Below, one piece after another: positions 31,371 through 41,122 of a DNA stretch of 64,000 bases. The position numbers and the translations under genes are program-made. The stretch spans positions 153,677 to 217,676 of the forward strand of contig NZ_LMFI01000016.1 of NCBI RefSeq assembly GCF_001426745.1, in the 5' to 3' direction. Source of the DNA: Nocardioides sp. Root140 (GTDB lineage Bacteria; Actinomycetota; Actinomycetes; Propionibacteriales; Nocardioidaceae). The number at the start of each line of letters is the position of its first letter. Position 1 is the stretch's first letter. The notes under the pieces were generated by a model. It saw only the letters and a program-made list of their open reading frames with translations. It did not search any database and was not told where the DNA came from.

Positions 31371-33956
31371 TCAGTCCTCGGCGCGGGGCACGTCGACCGG
31401 GCCCTCGGTGTCGTCGGGACCCTCGGGGGTCTCGCTGAGCACGTCGCCGGAGACCACGTCGACCGGCTCCAGCGGCAGGCTGTCGGGCAGCGCGCCCACC
31501 TTCTGGCCCTTGAACGTGAACGTGGCCGTGGGGCCTTCGCCCTCGACGTCGACCAGCACGATCTGGCCGGGGCCGACCTCGCCGAACAACATCTTCTCGG
31601 CGAGGACGTCCTCGATCTCGCGCTGGATCGTGCGGCGCAACGGTCGCGCACCCAGCACCGGGTCGAAGCCACGCTCGGCGAGCAGGTTCTTCGCGTTCTG
31701 GGTGAGCTCGAGGGACATGTCGCGGTCCTTCATGCGCAGCTCGACCGAGGCCACCATGTTGTCGACCATCGAGACGATCTGCTCCTGCGACAGCGGCGGG
31801 AAGACCACGATCTCGTCGACACGGTTGAGGAACTCGGGCCGGAAGTGCTGCTTGAGCTCCTCGGTGACCTTCGCCTTCATCTTGTCGTAGGTGCCCTGGG
31901 TGTCGGACGCGTTGCCGAAGCCCAGGCTCACCCCCTTCGAGATGTCGCGGGTGCCGAGGTTGGTGGTCATGATGATGACGGTGTTCTTGAAGTCGACCAC
32001 CCGGCCCTGCGAGTCGGTCAGGCGACCTTCCTCGAGGATCTGCAACAGCGAGTTGAAGATGTCGGGGTGGGCCTTCTCGACCTCGTCGAAGAGCACCACG
32101 GAGAACGGCTTGCGGCGCACCTTCTCGGTGAGCTGGCCACCCTCTTCGTAGCCGACGTAGCCGGGAGGCGAACCGAACAGTCGCGAGACCGTGTGCTTCT
32201 CGGAGAACTCCGACATGTCGAGCTGGATCAGCGCGTCCTCGTCGCCGAACAGGAACTCGGCCAGCGTCTTGGACAGCCACGTCTTACCGACACCGGACGG
32301 ACCGGCGAAGATGAACGAGCCACCGGGACGCTTCGGGTCCTTCAGGCCGGCACGGGTACGGCGGATCGCCCGGGAGAGAGCCTTGACGGCCTCTTCCTGG
32401 CCGATGACGCGCTTGTGCAGCTCGTCCTCCATCTTGAGCAGTCGGGTCGACTCCTCCTCGGAGAGCTTCACGATCGGGATGCCGGTGGCGACGGCGAGGA
32501 CCTCGGCGATGAGCTCCTCGTCGACCTCGGCGACGACGTCCATGTCACCGGCGCGCCACTGCTTCTCGCGGTCGGCCTTCTTCAGGATGAGCTGCTTCTC
32601 CTCGTCGCGGAGGGCGGCAGCGGCCTCGAAGTCCTGGCCGTCGATGGCGCCTTCCTTGCGCTGGCGCACCTCGGCGATCTGCTCGTCGAACTTGCGCAGG
32701 TCCGGCGGGGCGGTCATCCGGCGGATGCGCAACCGGGAACCGGCCTCGTCGATCAGGTCGATGGCCTTGTCCGGGAGGAACCGGTCGGAGATGTAGCGGT
32801 CGGCGAGCGTGGCCGCGGAGACCAACGCCTCGTCGGTGATGGTCACCCGGTGGTGCGCCTCGTAGCGGTCGCGCAGGCCCTTGAGCATCTCGATCGTGTG
32901 AGCGATCGACGGCTCGTTGACCTGGATCGGCTGGAAGCGGCGCTCGAGGGCGGCGTCCTTCTCGAGGTACTTGCGGTACTCGTCGAGGGTGGTCGCACCG
33001 ATCGTCTGCAGCTCGCCACGGGCCAGCATCGGCTTCAGGATCGAGGCCGCGTCGATGGCGCCCTCGGCCGCACCGGCACCGACGAGGGTGTGGATCTCGT
33101 CGATGAACAGCACGATGTCGCCGCGGGTGCGGATCTCCTTGAGCACCTTCTTGAGGCGCTCCTCGAAGTCACCGCGGTAGCGCGAACCGGCCACCAAGGC
33201 ACCCAGGTCGAGGGTGTAGATGTGCTTGTCCTTGAGCGTCTCGGGCACGTTGCCCTTGACGATGTCCTGGGCGAGGCCCTCGACGATCGTGGTCTTGCCG
33301 ACGCCGGGCTCACCGATCAGGACGGGGTTGTTCTTCGTGCGGCGCGACAGGATCTGCATGACGCGCTCGATCTCCTGCTCGCGACCCACGACTGGGTCGA
33401 GCTTGCCCTCGCGGGCCTGCTGGGTCAGGTTGCGACCGAACTGATCGAGGACCAGCGAGGACGACGGTGCCTCGGATCCGCTTCCGGACGGCGCGCCAGC
33501 GGCCGCGCTCTCCTTGCCCTGGAAGCCGGAGAGCAGCTGGATGACCTGCTGCCGGACCCGGTTGAGGTCGGCGCCGAGCTTCTGCAGCACCTGGGCGGCG
33601 ACGCCCTCGCCCTCACGGATCAGGCCGAGCAGGATGTGCTCGGTGCCGATGTAGGAGTGGCCGAGCTGCAGCGCCTCGCGCAACGACAGCTCGAGCACCT
33701 TCTTGGCGCGCGGCGTGAAGGGGATGTGCCCACTGGGGGCCTGCTGGCCCTGGCCGATGATCTCCTCGACCTGTGCGCGCACGGCCTCCAGCGAGATGTC
33801 GAGGCTCTCGAGCGCCTTTGCGGCGACGCCCTCACCCTCGTGGATGAGGCCGAGCAGGATGTGCTCGGTCCCGATGTAGTTGTGGGAGAGCATGCGTGCC
33901 TCTTCCTGGGCAAGCACGACCACCCGACGGGCTCGGTCTGTGAACCGCTCGAACAT
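31371..33956 (-). CDS. clpC: ATP-dependent Clp protease ATP-binding subunit ClpC
   Basis: A hexameric AAA+ unfoldase that feeds substrates to ClpP. The 861-residue protein begins MFERFTDRARRVVVLAQEEA and has two Clp_N repeats (about 1-145, each with YIGTEHILLGLI), AAA domain 1 (GEPGVGKTTIVEGLA), a UVR/coiled-coil middle region (LRDEEKQLILKKADREKQ) and AAA domain 2 (GPSGVGKTWLSKTL, VVLFDEVEKAHPD). ATG at 33956 is the family start. A promoter with a ClgR-type box lies upstream, fitting known ClgR control of clp genes in actinobacteria. Confidence 0.97.
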   Translation of the reverse strand: MFERFTDRARRVVVLAQEEARMLSHNYIGTEHILLGLIHEGEGVAAKALESLDISLEAVRAQVEEIIGQGQQAPSGHIPFTPRAKKVLELSLREALQLGHSYIGTEHILLGLIREGEGVAAQVLQKLGADLNRVRQQVIQLLSGFQGKESAAAGAPSGSGSEAPSSSLVLDQFGRNLTQQAREGKLDPVVGREQEIERVMQILSRRTKNNPVLIGEPGVGKTTIVEGLAQDIVKGNVPETLKDKHIYTLDLGALVAGSRYRGDFEERLKKVLKEIRTRGDIVLFIDEIHTLVGAGAAEGAIDAASILKPMLARGELQTIGATTLDEYRKYLEKDAALERRFQPIQVNEPSIAHTIEMLKGLRDRYEAHHRVTITDEALVSAATLADRYISDRFLPDKAIDLIDEAGSRLRIRRMTAPPDLRKFDEQIAEVRQRKEGAIDGQDFEAAAALRDEEKQLILKKADREKQWRAGDMDVVAEVDEELIAEVLAVATGIPIVKLSEEESTRLLKMEDELHKRVIGQEEAVKALSRAIRRTRAGLKDPKRPGGSFIFAGPSGVGKTWLSKTLAEFLFGDEDALIQLDMSEFSEKHTVSRLFGSPPGYVGYEEGGQLTEKVRRKPFSVVLFDEVEKAHPDIFNSLLQILEEGRLTDSQGRVVDFKNTVIIMTTNLGTRDISKGVSLGFGNASDTQGTYDKMKAKVTEELKQHFRPEFLNRVDEIVVFPPLSQEQIVSMVDNMVASVELRMKDRDMSLELTQNAKNLLAERGFDPVLGARPLRRTIQREIEDVLAEKMLFGEVGPGQIVLVDVEGEGPTATFTFKGQKVGALPDSLPLEPVDVVSGDVLSETPEGPDDTEGPVDVPRAED

Positions 33957-34032
33957 GTACGCACTCCTCAAACTCAGGTACCAGCACCCCGGGACGGGAG
34001 GGGCGCGGACATTGGTACCAACGTCTGGCTCC

Positions 34033-34076
34033 ACCCTACGTGTTCCCGACCAACGAGTAATCCGCTCTCAGCGAAC
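34033..34076 (-). promoter_or_regulatory. clpC promoter with ClgR-type operator
   Basis: Minus strand: GTTCGCTGAGAGCG (34063-34076) fits the ClgR operator as I recall it (GTTCGC-N5-GCG). It stands 2 bp upstream of a candidate -35 TTACTC (34055-34060), 16 bp from TAGGGT (34033-34038), the place for an activator. The ClgR gene itself is not in the window. Confidence 0.6.
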
Positions 34077-34146
34077 AGGATGCCGCTCGACCCGGCGTGA
34101 GCAGGTCCTTCAGAGTGAGATCACGACGGGTCGAGGGGCCACCAGG

Positions 34147-34467
34147 TCAGTTGGCGGCGTCGTAGGCGGCGCGGACGTCGGACGGGATGCGGCCGCGCTC
34201 GGGAACGTCGTACCCGTTGTCGCGGGCCCAGGCCCGCACCTCGGCGGCGCTCGTGCCGGACGCGGCGACGGTGCTGCCGGACTTGCGGCGACCGGAGATC
34301 CGGCGACCGTGGCCGACGTACGTCGCGAGGGCTTCGCGCAATTGCTGTGCGTGCGCTTCATTGAGGTCGATCTCGTAGTTCACGCCGTCGAGGCCGAAAG
34401 TGAGCGTTTCAGAGGCTTCGCTGTCGTCGATGTCATCGACAAGGATGATGTTGACCTTCTGCGCCAT
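34147..34467 (-). CDS. lsr2: Nucleoid-associated protein Lsr2
   Basis: An H-NS-like xenogeneic silencer of 106 residues that bridges AT-rich DNA. The N-terminal dimerisation part (MAQKVNIILVDDIDDSEASE, LTFGLDGVNYEIDLN) and the C-terminal DNA-binding part (VRAWARDNGYDVPERGRIPSDVRAAYDAA, with the RGR minor-groove hook) are both intact. ATG at 34467 has AGAGGAA upstream. The 165 bp upstream are distinctly AT-richer than the rest of the window, so Lsr2 may bind its own promoter. Confidence 0.97.
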   Translation of the reverse strand: MAQKVNIILVDDIDDSEASETLTFGLDGVNYEIDLNEAHAQQLREALATYVGHGRRISGRRKSGSTVAASGTSAAEVRAWARDNGYDVPERGRIPSDVRAAYDAAN

Positions 34468-34634
34468 GAATTCCTCTTTCTCGTGAATTGAAATTCGATC
34501 GAAGGCATCATGGCACGAAGGAATTGTCGTCGAAAATGCCATCGCGCATTCTTCACAATTCTGCGGATCTGCATTCCGGGCGCCTCGCCCCACTGGATTC
34601 CGTGACGGTCCGGGCCCCCGGGTAGTTTGAGCGC

Positions 34635-35876
34635 ATGTCCCAGCCCACTCCGCCGCTCCCCGAAGACGCCGTCCTGCTGCACATCGGCCCGCACAAGACC
34701 GGCACCACCGCGATCCAGGGCATCCTTGCCGCCGCGCGCGAGGACCTTCTGGAGCACGCAGTGACCTATCCGGGACGCCATGGTGCCCACCACGGCCATG
34801 CTCGCGCCCTTCGTCAGCACCCGGCGGGCTGGACCAACGACACCGAAGAAGTCCCGAGCGAGAAGCAATGGGAGAACTTCGCCCGCAAGGTCAGGAACAC
34901 GCCCGGGCGGGTGGTGGTCAGCAGCGAGTTCTTCGCGCAGTCCGAGCCCGCGGAGATCTCCCGCGCGGTCGCAGATCTCGACCCCGAGAGACTCCACGTC
35001 CTCATCGCCGCCCGGAATCCCGGTTCGATCGCTTTGTCGACCTGGCAACAGGTTCTGAGGGACGGCAAGGCCGGGCACCTGTCCGCGTGGCTGGACAAGG
35101 GGTTCAAGCGGCAGAGCCCTGCGGTGGTGTCGCGAGGCTTCTGGTCGTGGGCCGACACCGCGACCCTGGTCGAGCGCTGGAGCGAGGTTCTCCCCGTCGA
35201 CCGAATTCGGGTCGTGGTGATCGACGAGGCGGACCGGGCACTGCTGCCCGCCACTTTCGAACAGCTCCTCGACCTTCCGCCCCAGTTCCTCTCGACCCGC
35301 ACTCCCGCTTTCAGCAACCGAGGGTTGACCGCCCCGGAAGCCGAACTGTTGCGGCAGGTCATCGAGGAGAACCGCGACCGGCTGACCTGGACCCAGTTCT
35401 CGCTGATGATCCGCTACGGGATGGTGGCCCGCATCCTCAAGGAGCGCCGGCCCGACTCGGATGAACCCAAGAGCGCACTGCCTCCCTGGGCTGTCGAGCA
35501 GGCCCGGGTCGAAGCAGACTGCATCATCGAACGCCTCAGGGCATCCGGCGTCGCCGTCAGTGGCGACCTCGAGAACCTGCGTCGGCTCCCGGCCACCGGC
35601 GAGACTCCGGAGTTCGACCAGATCCCCATCTCCATCGCGGTCCAGGGAATCTCCGGCGCCATCACCTCGGCCCTCAAGGGCATGGAACAGGCCGATGCCC
35701 ACGGCCGGGAGGAGGCTCTCCGGGAGGCCCAGCTCGCTCGCAAGCCCCGCAAGCACGGTCGCAAGAAGCGCCAGGTCGAAGACATGAGCACGCGTGAGCT
35801 GATGAAGGTCCTGAACGCGCGGGTCAGGGCCGGCCTCCGCCGTCGCCTCGACCCGCGCGTCCGGCGCAAGGCCTGA
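34635..35876 (+). CDS. Sulfotransferase-like protein
   Basis: A 413-residue protein with a P-loop-like PAPS-binding motif at the N terminus (AVLLHIGPHKTGTTAIQGIL), followed by HVLIAARNPGSIALSTWQQ, which fits the 3'-phosphate-binding segment of sulfotransferases. The C-terminal 60 residues are highly basic (KPRKHGRKKRQVED...RRRLDPRVRRKA), a possible membrane- or polymer-binding tail. It opens the first glycopolymer block, divergent from lsr2. TAGTTT lies 6 nt before the ATG. Sulfation of a wall polymer or glycan is an inference from the neighbours. Confidence 0.7.
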   Translation: MSQPTPPLPEDAVLLHIGPHKTGTTAIQGILAAAREDLLEHAVTYPGRHGAHHGHARALRQHPAGWTNDTEEVPSEKQWENFARKVRNTPGRVVVSSEFFAQSEPAEISRAVADLDPERLHVLIAARNPGSIALSTWQQVLRDGKAGHLSAWLDKGFKRQSPAVVSRGFWSWADTATLVERWSEVLPVDRIRVVVIDEADRALLPATFEQLLDLPPQFLSTRTPAFSNRGLTAPEAELLRQVIEENRDRLTWTQFSLMIRYGMVARILKERRPDSDEPKSALPPWAVEQARVEADCIIERLRASGVAVSGDLENLRRLPATGETPEFDQIPISIAVQGISGAITSALKGMEQADAHGREEALREAQLARKPRKHGRKKRQVEDMSTRELMKVLNARVRAGLRRRLDPRVRRKA

Positions 35877-35987
35877 GGCCAGCGGTTGGGATCGGCCCCG
35901 CGTCACGCCCTAGGGTGATTTCCCAGCCGCCGTACGACGAGTTCGCCAGACGCACCACAGATCAGACCCGGAAGGAACCCTGCACCT

Positions 35988-38621
35988 ATGAGCAATGAGG
36001 CGCGTCCCCTCTTCTCGATCGTGAGTGCCGTCTACAACGTCGCGCCCTACCTGCCCGATTTCATCGCCTCGATCGAGCGCCAGACCCACGGCCTCGACGA
36101 CGTGGAGATCCTGATGATCGACGACGGGTCCACGGACGAGTCGCCGCGTCTCCTCGCCGAGTGGGCGAACAGGCATCCGAAGACCGTGCGGGTCATCACC
36201 CAGGAGAACGCCGGCCAGGGAGCCGCTCGCAACACCGGCATCAAGGCCGCCCACGGCGAATGGATCACCTTCCCCGACCCTGACGACACCGTCAACGACA
36301 AGTACCTCCAGGTGGTGGCGGACTTCATCGAGGCGCACCCCGATGCCCACATGGCGGCCACGCACCGGCTGATCTGGAACGAGGCCGAGGACAAGGTCAC
36401 CGACCGGCACCCGCTGCGCTCGATGTTCCACGCCAACCCCTACGTCGATCTGTCCCTGAACCCCGAGCGGTTCCACGGCAGCTCGCCTGCGACGTTCTTC
36501 AGGCTCGACCGGATCCGTGACCTCGGACTCGAGTTCGACGGCCGGATCCGGCCGAACTTCGAGGACGGTCACTTCAACTCGCGCTACCTGCTCAGCTTCG
36601 ACCAGCCGCGGGTCGGGTTCCTCGACGCTGCCCGCTACCACTACCGCAAGCGCGCCGACGACAGCTCCACCCTGCAGACCGCGCAGGCACACCCCGGCCG
36701 CTACAACGTCGTCCCGAAGCTCGGCTACCTCGACCTGGTCGAGCGCGCGCGAGAGCTGCACGGCCGGGTTCCGCGCTGGTTGGAGTCCTTCCTCCTCTAC
36801 GAGCTGCACTGGTACTTCAAGGCGACCGACTCCCACGCGGCTTCCACCGGCCGCCCACAGGGGGGCCCCATCACGGATGAGTTCCACGCCGTGGCCGCCG
36901 AGATCCTCGGGCAGATCGACGTCGACGAGGCGTTGCGCTACGTCCCGCCGACGGTGCCCGGGCAGACCCGACTGGTCCTCGCGCACGGCTACGAGGAGCA
37001 GCCGTGGCACGACCCGTTCGTCCACCTCAAGAAGTTCGACGTGGACCAGGTCATCGTCAAGGCGTCGTACTTCTACACCGGGGATCTGCCGACCGAGGTG
37101 TGGCGTGCCAACGGTGAGCCGATCGAGCCGCTGCACGCCAAGATCCGCGACCTCGAGTTCTACGGTCGCACACTGATGCACGAGCGTTCCGTGTGGCTGC
37201 CCGCCAACAGGTCCCTGCAGCTCGACCTCGACGGCGCCGCTGTCGACATCGTCTACGAACGCCCGTACGGACCGACACGAGTCGCGCCGCCGGGGCAGAT
37301 CCGCTGGTTCGGCAGCCCGCTGTCGCAGCGCGCCCGCAGCCGGGTCCCCAAGCACCTGCAGATCAAGAAGCCCGAGTCCAGGCAGGGCAAGATCGCCCAG
37401 AAGCTGATGCGGACGCCGCGGGTCCGCAAGAAGTACGCCGACGCCTGGGTGCTGATGGACCGGGTGCATGACGCGGCCGACAGTGGCGAGATCCTGTTCC
37501 GGTACCTGCGTGCCAACCATCCCGAGATCAACGCCTGGTTCGTCCTCGAGAAGGGCGGCAAGGAGTGGGAGCGGTTCCGCAAGGAGGGTCACGGCGACCG
37601 TCTGGTTGCCTACGGCTCGCTGCAGTGGCGGCTCCTGCTCGCCCACGCGAAGCACCTCTTGTCGTCGCACGCGGACGCCGCAGTCGTGGCACCGGCGGAG
37701 ATCACCGAGTTCACGCCCCGAAACTGGCGCTTCCACTTCCTGCAGCACGGCGTGATCAAGGACGACATCTCCTCGTGGCTGGACCCCAAGGAGATGGACA
37801 CCTTCGTGGTCAGCACTCGCCAGGAGATGGCCTCGATCGCCGGCGACCACACGCCGTACGTCTTCACCACCCGTGAGGTCGCCCTGACCGGACTGCCGCG
37901 CTTCGACCGGCTGCGCGAGGTCGGCCTGCGGTTCCCCCCGGACAAGCGCGATCTGCTGCTGGTCACCCCGACGTGGCGAAACGGACTGCTGCCGCCGGTG
38001 ATCAAGGGCAGCCAGCGTCGCGAGCTGGACAGCTCGCTGCTCGAGTCCGACTTCGTGCAGCAGTGGATGTCCTACATCTGCGACGACAAGCTGGCCGAGG
38101 CGTGCCGGCGACACGGGCTGAAGCTCGGGTTCCTGCCGCACCCCAACCTCCAGCCGCTGCTGCCGATGATGCAACTGCCCGACCACGTGCTCCCGCTGTC
38201 CTATGAGGGCGGTGACCCGCAGGAGTTGTTCGCCCGCGCCCGCGCCGTGGTCACCGACTTCTCCTCGATCGCGTTCAATGCCGCCTACCTGCAGCGCCCG
38301 GTCGTCTACTTCCAGTTCGACGCCGACACGGTGCTCGGCGGTGGCCACGTCGGTCGGGCCGGCTACTTCGAGTACCCCCGTGACGGCTTCGGTCCGGTCG
38401 AGGAGGACAAGGACTCAGCGGTGGCCGCCACCATCGAGGCCCTCGACCACGGCCCGGATCCCCTGCCGGCGTACCAGGCCCGCATCGACGCCAGCTTCCA
38501 GGAGCGCGACGGCAAGTGCTGCGAGCGGGTCGTGGCCCACGTGAAGCTCACCGAGGGCAACCGGTCGAGGCTCCCTGCGGAGCCGACGCCGCAGATGCCC
38601 GCGACGGTGGTCCGACCATGA
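35988..38621 (+). CDS. Bifunctional GT2 glycosyltransferase / CDP-glycerol-type polyolphosphate transferase
   Basis: An 877-residue two-domain enzyme. Residues about 5-230 are a GT-A family 2 glycosyltransferase (FSIVSAVYNVAPYLPDFIAS, LMIDDGSTDESP, FPDPDDTVNDKYLQ). Residues about 480-860 are a TagF-like CDP-glycerol/ribitol phosphotransferase (RFHFLQHGVIKDDISSWLDP, FVVSTRQEMAS, LTGLPRFDRL, LLVTPTWRNGLLP, VVTDFSSIAFNAAYLQRPVVYFQFD). It probably builds or extends a polyol-phosphate polymer at the inner membrane face and also adds a sugar. Its TGA overlaps the next ATG (ATGA). Confidence 0.88.
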   Translation: MSNEARPLFSIVSAVYNVAPYLPDFIASIERQTHGLDDVEILMIDDGSTDESPRLLAEWANRHPKTVRVITQENAGQGAARNTGIKAAHGEWITFPDPDDTVNDKYLQVVADFIEAHPDAHMAATHRLIWNEAEDKVTDRHPLRSMFHANPYVDLSLNPERFHGSSPATFFRLDRIRDLGLEFDGRIRPNFEDGHFNSRYLLSFDQPRVGFLDAARYHYRKRADDSSTLQTAQAHPGRYNVVPKLGYLDLVERARELHGRVPRWLESFLLYELHWYFKATDSHAASTGRPQGGPITDEFHAVAAEILGQIDVDEALRYVPPTVPGQTRLVLAHGYEEQPWHDPFVHLKKFDVDQVIVKASYFYTGDLPTEVWRANGEPIEPLHAKIRDLEFYGRTLMHERSVWLPANRSLQLDLDGAAVDIVYERPYGPTRVAPPGQIRWFGSPLSQRARSRVPKHLQIKKPESRQGKIAQKLMRTPRVRKKYADAWVLMDRVHDAADSGEILFRYLRANHPEINAWFVLEKGGKEWERFRKEGHGDRLVAYGSLQWRLLLAHAKHLLSSHADAAVVAPAEITEFTPRNWRFHFLQHGVIKDDISSWLDPKEMDTFVVSTRQEMASIAGDHTPYVFTTREVALTGLPRFDRLREVGLRFPPDKRDLLLVTPTWRNGLLPPVIKGSQRRELDSSLLESDFVQQWMSYICDDKLAEACRRHGLKLGFLPHPNLQPLLPMMQLPDHVLPLSYEGGDPQELFARARAVVTDFSSIAFNAAYLQRPVVYFQFDADTVLGGGHVGRAGYFEYPRDGFGPVEEDKDSAVAATIEALDHGPDPLPAYQARIDASFQERDGKCCERVVAHVKLTEGNRSRLPAEPTPQMPATVVRP

Positions 38622-39778
38622 GCGACCCCCGCGTCGTGGTGGTGATGGGCAGCTGCATCACTCGCGACAACTTCAACTCCCGGTTCAACGCTGACTACAA
38701 GCAGTGGTTCGAGGTCGGGGCGACCACCAACCAGAGCTCGATGATCGCCCTGATGTCACCGCCGGTGGACGAGCCCTGGGAACCACTCGAGCCGATGAAG
38801 CCGTACGGCCTGTGGAACGTCGCCTCAGACCTCAATCGCGAGATCCTGGGCCTCATTGCGGAGAATCCGCCGGAGATCCTGATCCTCGACTTCTTCGGTG
38901 ACGTGCACTTCGGCGTGCTACGCATGGCCGATGGCCGTTTCGTGACCAACAACCGGTGGCGGATCCACAAGACAGACCTCTACCAGCGGCTCATCGACGA
39001 CGAGCGCACCGAGGTGCTGAGCTGGCAGGCGGACGCCGATGCCTACTTCGAGCTGTGGACCGAGGCGATGGACCGCTTCGCTGCGTTCGTCACCGAGCAC
39101 TGCCCCACCACCCGGGTCATCGTGCACTGCGGCTTCAACGCCACCGAGGTGATGCGGCCCCACCTGCCGATCCCGGGACGGCTGCACCCGGTCAACAAGG
39201 AGGTCAGGCTCACGCACGTCCGCGGCAACGACTTCTGGGCCCGCCTCAACAAGTACGCCAGCACGTCGTACGGCTGGGACAGCATCGACCTCGGCGGCGA
39301 GTCGTACACCTCCTTCAAGGAGCACCCGTGGGGGCCCTTCGAGGTGCACTACACGATGGACTACTACCACCGGTTCCTCGGTGAGCTGCACCGACTGGCT
39401 CTGCGCGATGACCTGGCCCCCGACCTGATGACGAAGGTCGACGAGATCGCCGACGCGTCCGCGGAGCGTGTCCGCACCGAGCTCGACCGGCTCAGCAAGG
39501 CGTTCGACGCAGTCGCGAACCCGCCGGCACGACCCTCGCCCACCGGATGGCGGAAACTGGTGCCGCGCAAGACGGGCGAACGCACCGACCCCGGCCCTCC
39601 CGCGGAGGTGGCCCGCCGCGACCACGACCTGCTCGACGCACTCCGCGGCACCGTCGACGACGAGACGTTCGAACGCGTCGCCCAGCTGCCGGCCAGCGCC
39701 GACGAGCACGTCGCCGTGCTCCGCGGCATCTGGCTGGCGAGGATCGAACGCAGGCGCGACACGGACGGATCCCGATGA
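38618..39778 (+). CDS. DUF6270-type protein of a surface-polymer cluster
   Basis: A 386-residue protein starting VVVVMGSCITRDNFNSRFN, with a GSCxTRD block like the first block of SGNH-type hydrolases, then ILILDFFGDVHFGVL and, near residue 240, EVHYTMDYYHRFL with a possible catalytic His. This is the pattern of DUF6270 proteins, which occur in capsule and teichoic-acid clusters and may act on O-linked substituents. The last about 100 residues are basic and Pro-rich. Translationally coupled to the polymerase upstream. Function inferred only. Confidence 0.65.
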   Translation: MSDPRVVVVMGSCITRDNFNSRFNADYKQWFEVGATTNQSSMIALMSPPVDEPWEPLEPMKPYGLWNVASDLNREILGLIAENPPEILILDFFGDVHFGVLRMADGRFVTNNRWRIHKTDLYQRLIDDERTEVLSWQADADAYFELWTEAMDRFAAFVTEHCPTTRVIVHCGFNATEVMRPHLPIPGRLHPVNKEVRLTHVRGNDFWARLNKYASTSYGWDSIDLGGESYTSFKEHPWGPFEVHYTMDYYHRFLGELHRLALRDDLAPDLMTKVDEIADASAERVRTELDRLSKAFDAVANPPARPSPTGWRKLVPRKTGERTDPGPPAEVARRDHDLLDALRGTVDDETFERVAQLPASADEHVAVLRGIWLARIERRRDTDGSR

Positions 39779-39801
39779 CCACGGCACAGGAGGGCATCAA
39801 G

Positions 39802-41058
39802 ATGACCACAGTGGCCGTCGTCGGCCAGGGGTACGTCGGACTTCCCGTGTCGATGGGCGCAGTGCGTGCGGGCTGCACCGTGATCGGGATCGACACCGAC
39901 ATCGCTCGTGTCGAGCGCCTGCGTGCAGGCGACTCGTTCATCGAGGACGTCAGTTCCGAAGAGTTGAACGACGCGCTCACCACCGGTCGCTACACCGCGA
40001 CCAGCGACTGGACCGGGATCACCGCGTTCGACGTCTGCGTGATCACGGTCCCGACGCCGCTGCGCCAGGGAGCACCCGACCTGACCTACGTCGAGGAGTC
40101 CGGCCGCGCGATTGCGCCCCACATCACTCCCGGTGCCACGATCATCCTCGAGTCGACGACCTACCCCGGGACCACCGACCAGTTGCTGCTGCCGATCCTG
40201 GAAGCCGGCAGCGGCCTGACCGCCGGCAAGGACTTCTTCCTCGGCTACAGCCCCGAACGCATCGACCCGGGCAACCCGACCTTCGGCCTGACCAACACGC
40301 CCAAGGTCGTCTCCGGTGTCGACGACGAGTCCCTGTCCAGGGTGCAGCAGTTCTACGACCTGTTCGTCGAGCAGACCGTCCCGGTGTCGAGCACCCGCAC
40401 GGCCGAGATGACCAAGCTCCTGGAGAACACGTTCCGGCACGTGAACATCGCACTGGTCAACGAGATCGCCACGGTCTCGAGAGACCTCGGCGTCGACGTC
40501 TGGGAGGCCATCGACGCGGCCGACAGCAAGCCCTTCGGCTTCATGAGGTTCACTCCCGGGCCGGGCGTCGGCGGGCACTGCCTGCCGATCGACCCCTCCT
40601 ACCTCCTGTGGCAGGTGCGCCAGACCTCGCGGGGCGACATCCGCATGATCGCAGCGGCCAACGACATCAACGACCACATGCCCGACTACGTCGTGTCCCG
40701 GCTGCAGGCCGGCCTGAACAGACGTCGGCTCGCGGTCAACGGCGCCAAGGTGCTCGTCCTCGGGCTCGCCTACAAGAAGAACGTCGGCGACATCCGCGAG
40801 TCCCCCGCACTCACGGTGCTCGAGCAGCTGCAGGCACTGGGAGCCGACGTGCGCGTCGCAGAGCCGTTCACCGAGGACAGCCTGATGCCCCGGGGCGTCG
40901 TGCGGGCCGCCCTGGACGCCGACAGCCTGGCGTGGGCCGACGCAGCCGTGCTGCTCACCGACCACGACCAGTTCGACTACGACCTGTTGTCGGCCTCGGA
41001 GACCTACGTCCTCGACACCCGGAACCGGTGTGCCGGACCGCAGGTGGAATTGCTCTGA
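39802..41058 (+). CDS. Nucleotide-sugar dehydrogenase (UDP-glucose / UDP-ManNAc type)
   Basis: An NAD-dependent four-electron dehydrogenase that makes a UDP-uronic acid. The 418-residue protein begins TVAVVGQGYVGLPVSMGAV (Rossmann), has LESTTYPGTTDQLLLPILE, GYSPERIDPGNP, LLENTFRHVNIALVNE and the catalytic cysteine in GPGVGGHCLPIDPSYL. WecC/WbpA-type (UDP-HexNAc) is slightly favoured over UDP-glucose. ATG at 39802 has AGGAGG 8 nt upstream; ATG at 39775, which overlaps the previous stop, is an alternative adding nine residues. It would give an acidic sugar for the polymer. Confidence 0.9.
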   Translation: MTTVAVVGQGYVGLPVSMGAVRAGCTVIGIDTDIARVERLRAGDSFIEDVSSEELNDALTTGRYTATSDWTGITAFDVCVITVPTPLRQGAPDLTYVEESGRAIAPHITPGATIILESTTYPGTTDQLLLPILEAGSGLTAGKDFFLGYSPERIDPGNPTFGLTNTPKVVSGVDDESLSRVQQFYDLFVEQTVPVSSTRTAEMTKLLENTFRHVNIALVNEIATVSRDLGVDVWEAIDAADSKPFGFMRFTPGPGVGGHCLPIDPSYLLWQVRQTSRGDIRMIAAANDINDHMPDYVVSRLQAGLNRRRLAVNGAKVLVLGLAYKKNVGDIRESPALTVLEQLQALGADVRVAEPFTEDSLMPRGVVRAALDADSLAWADAAVLLTDHDQFDYDLLSASETYVLDTRNRCAGPQVELL

Positions 41059-41122
41059 TCCCGCCCGCTCGCGGGGGCGCCAGACGGCTACCCTTGCTGC
41101 TCCATCCCGCAGTGAGGTGTTC

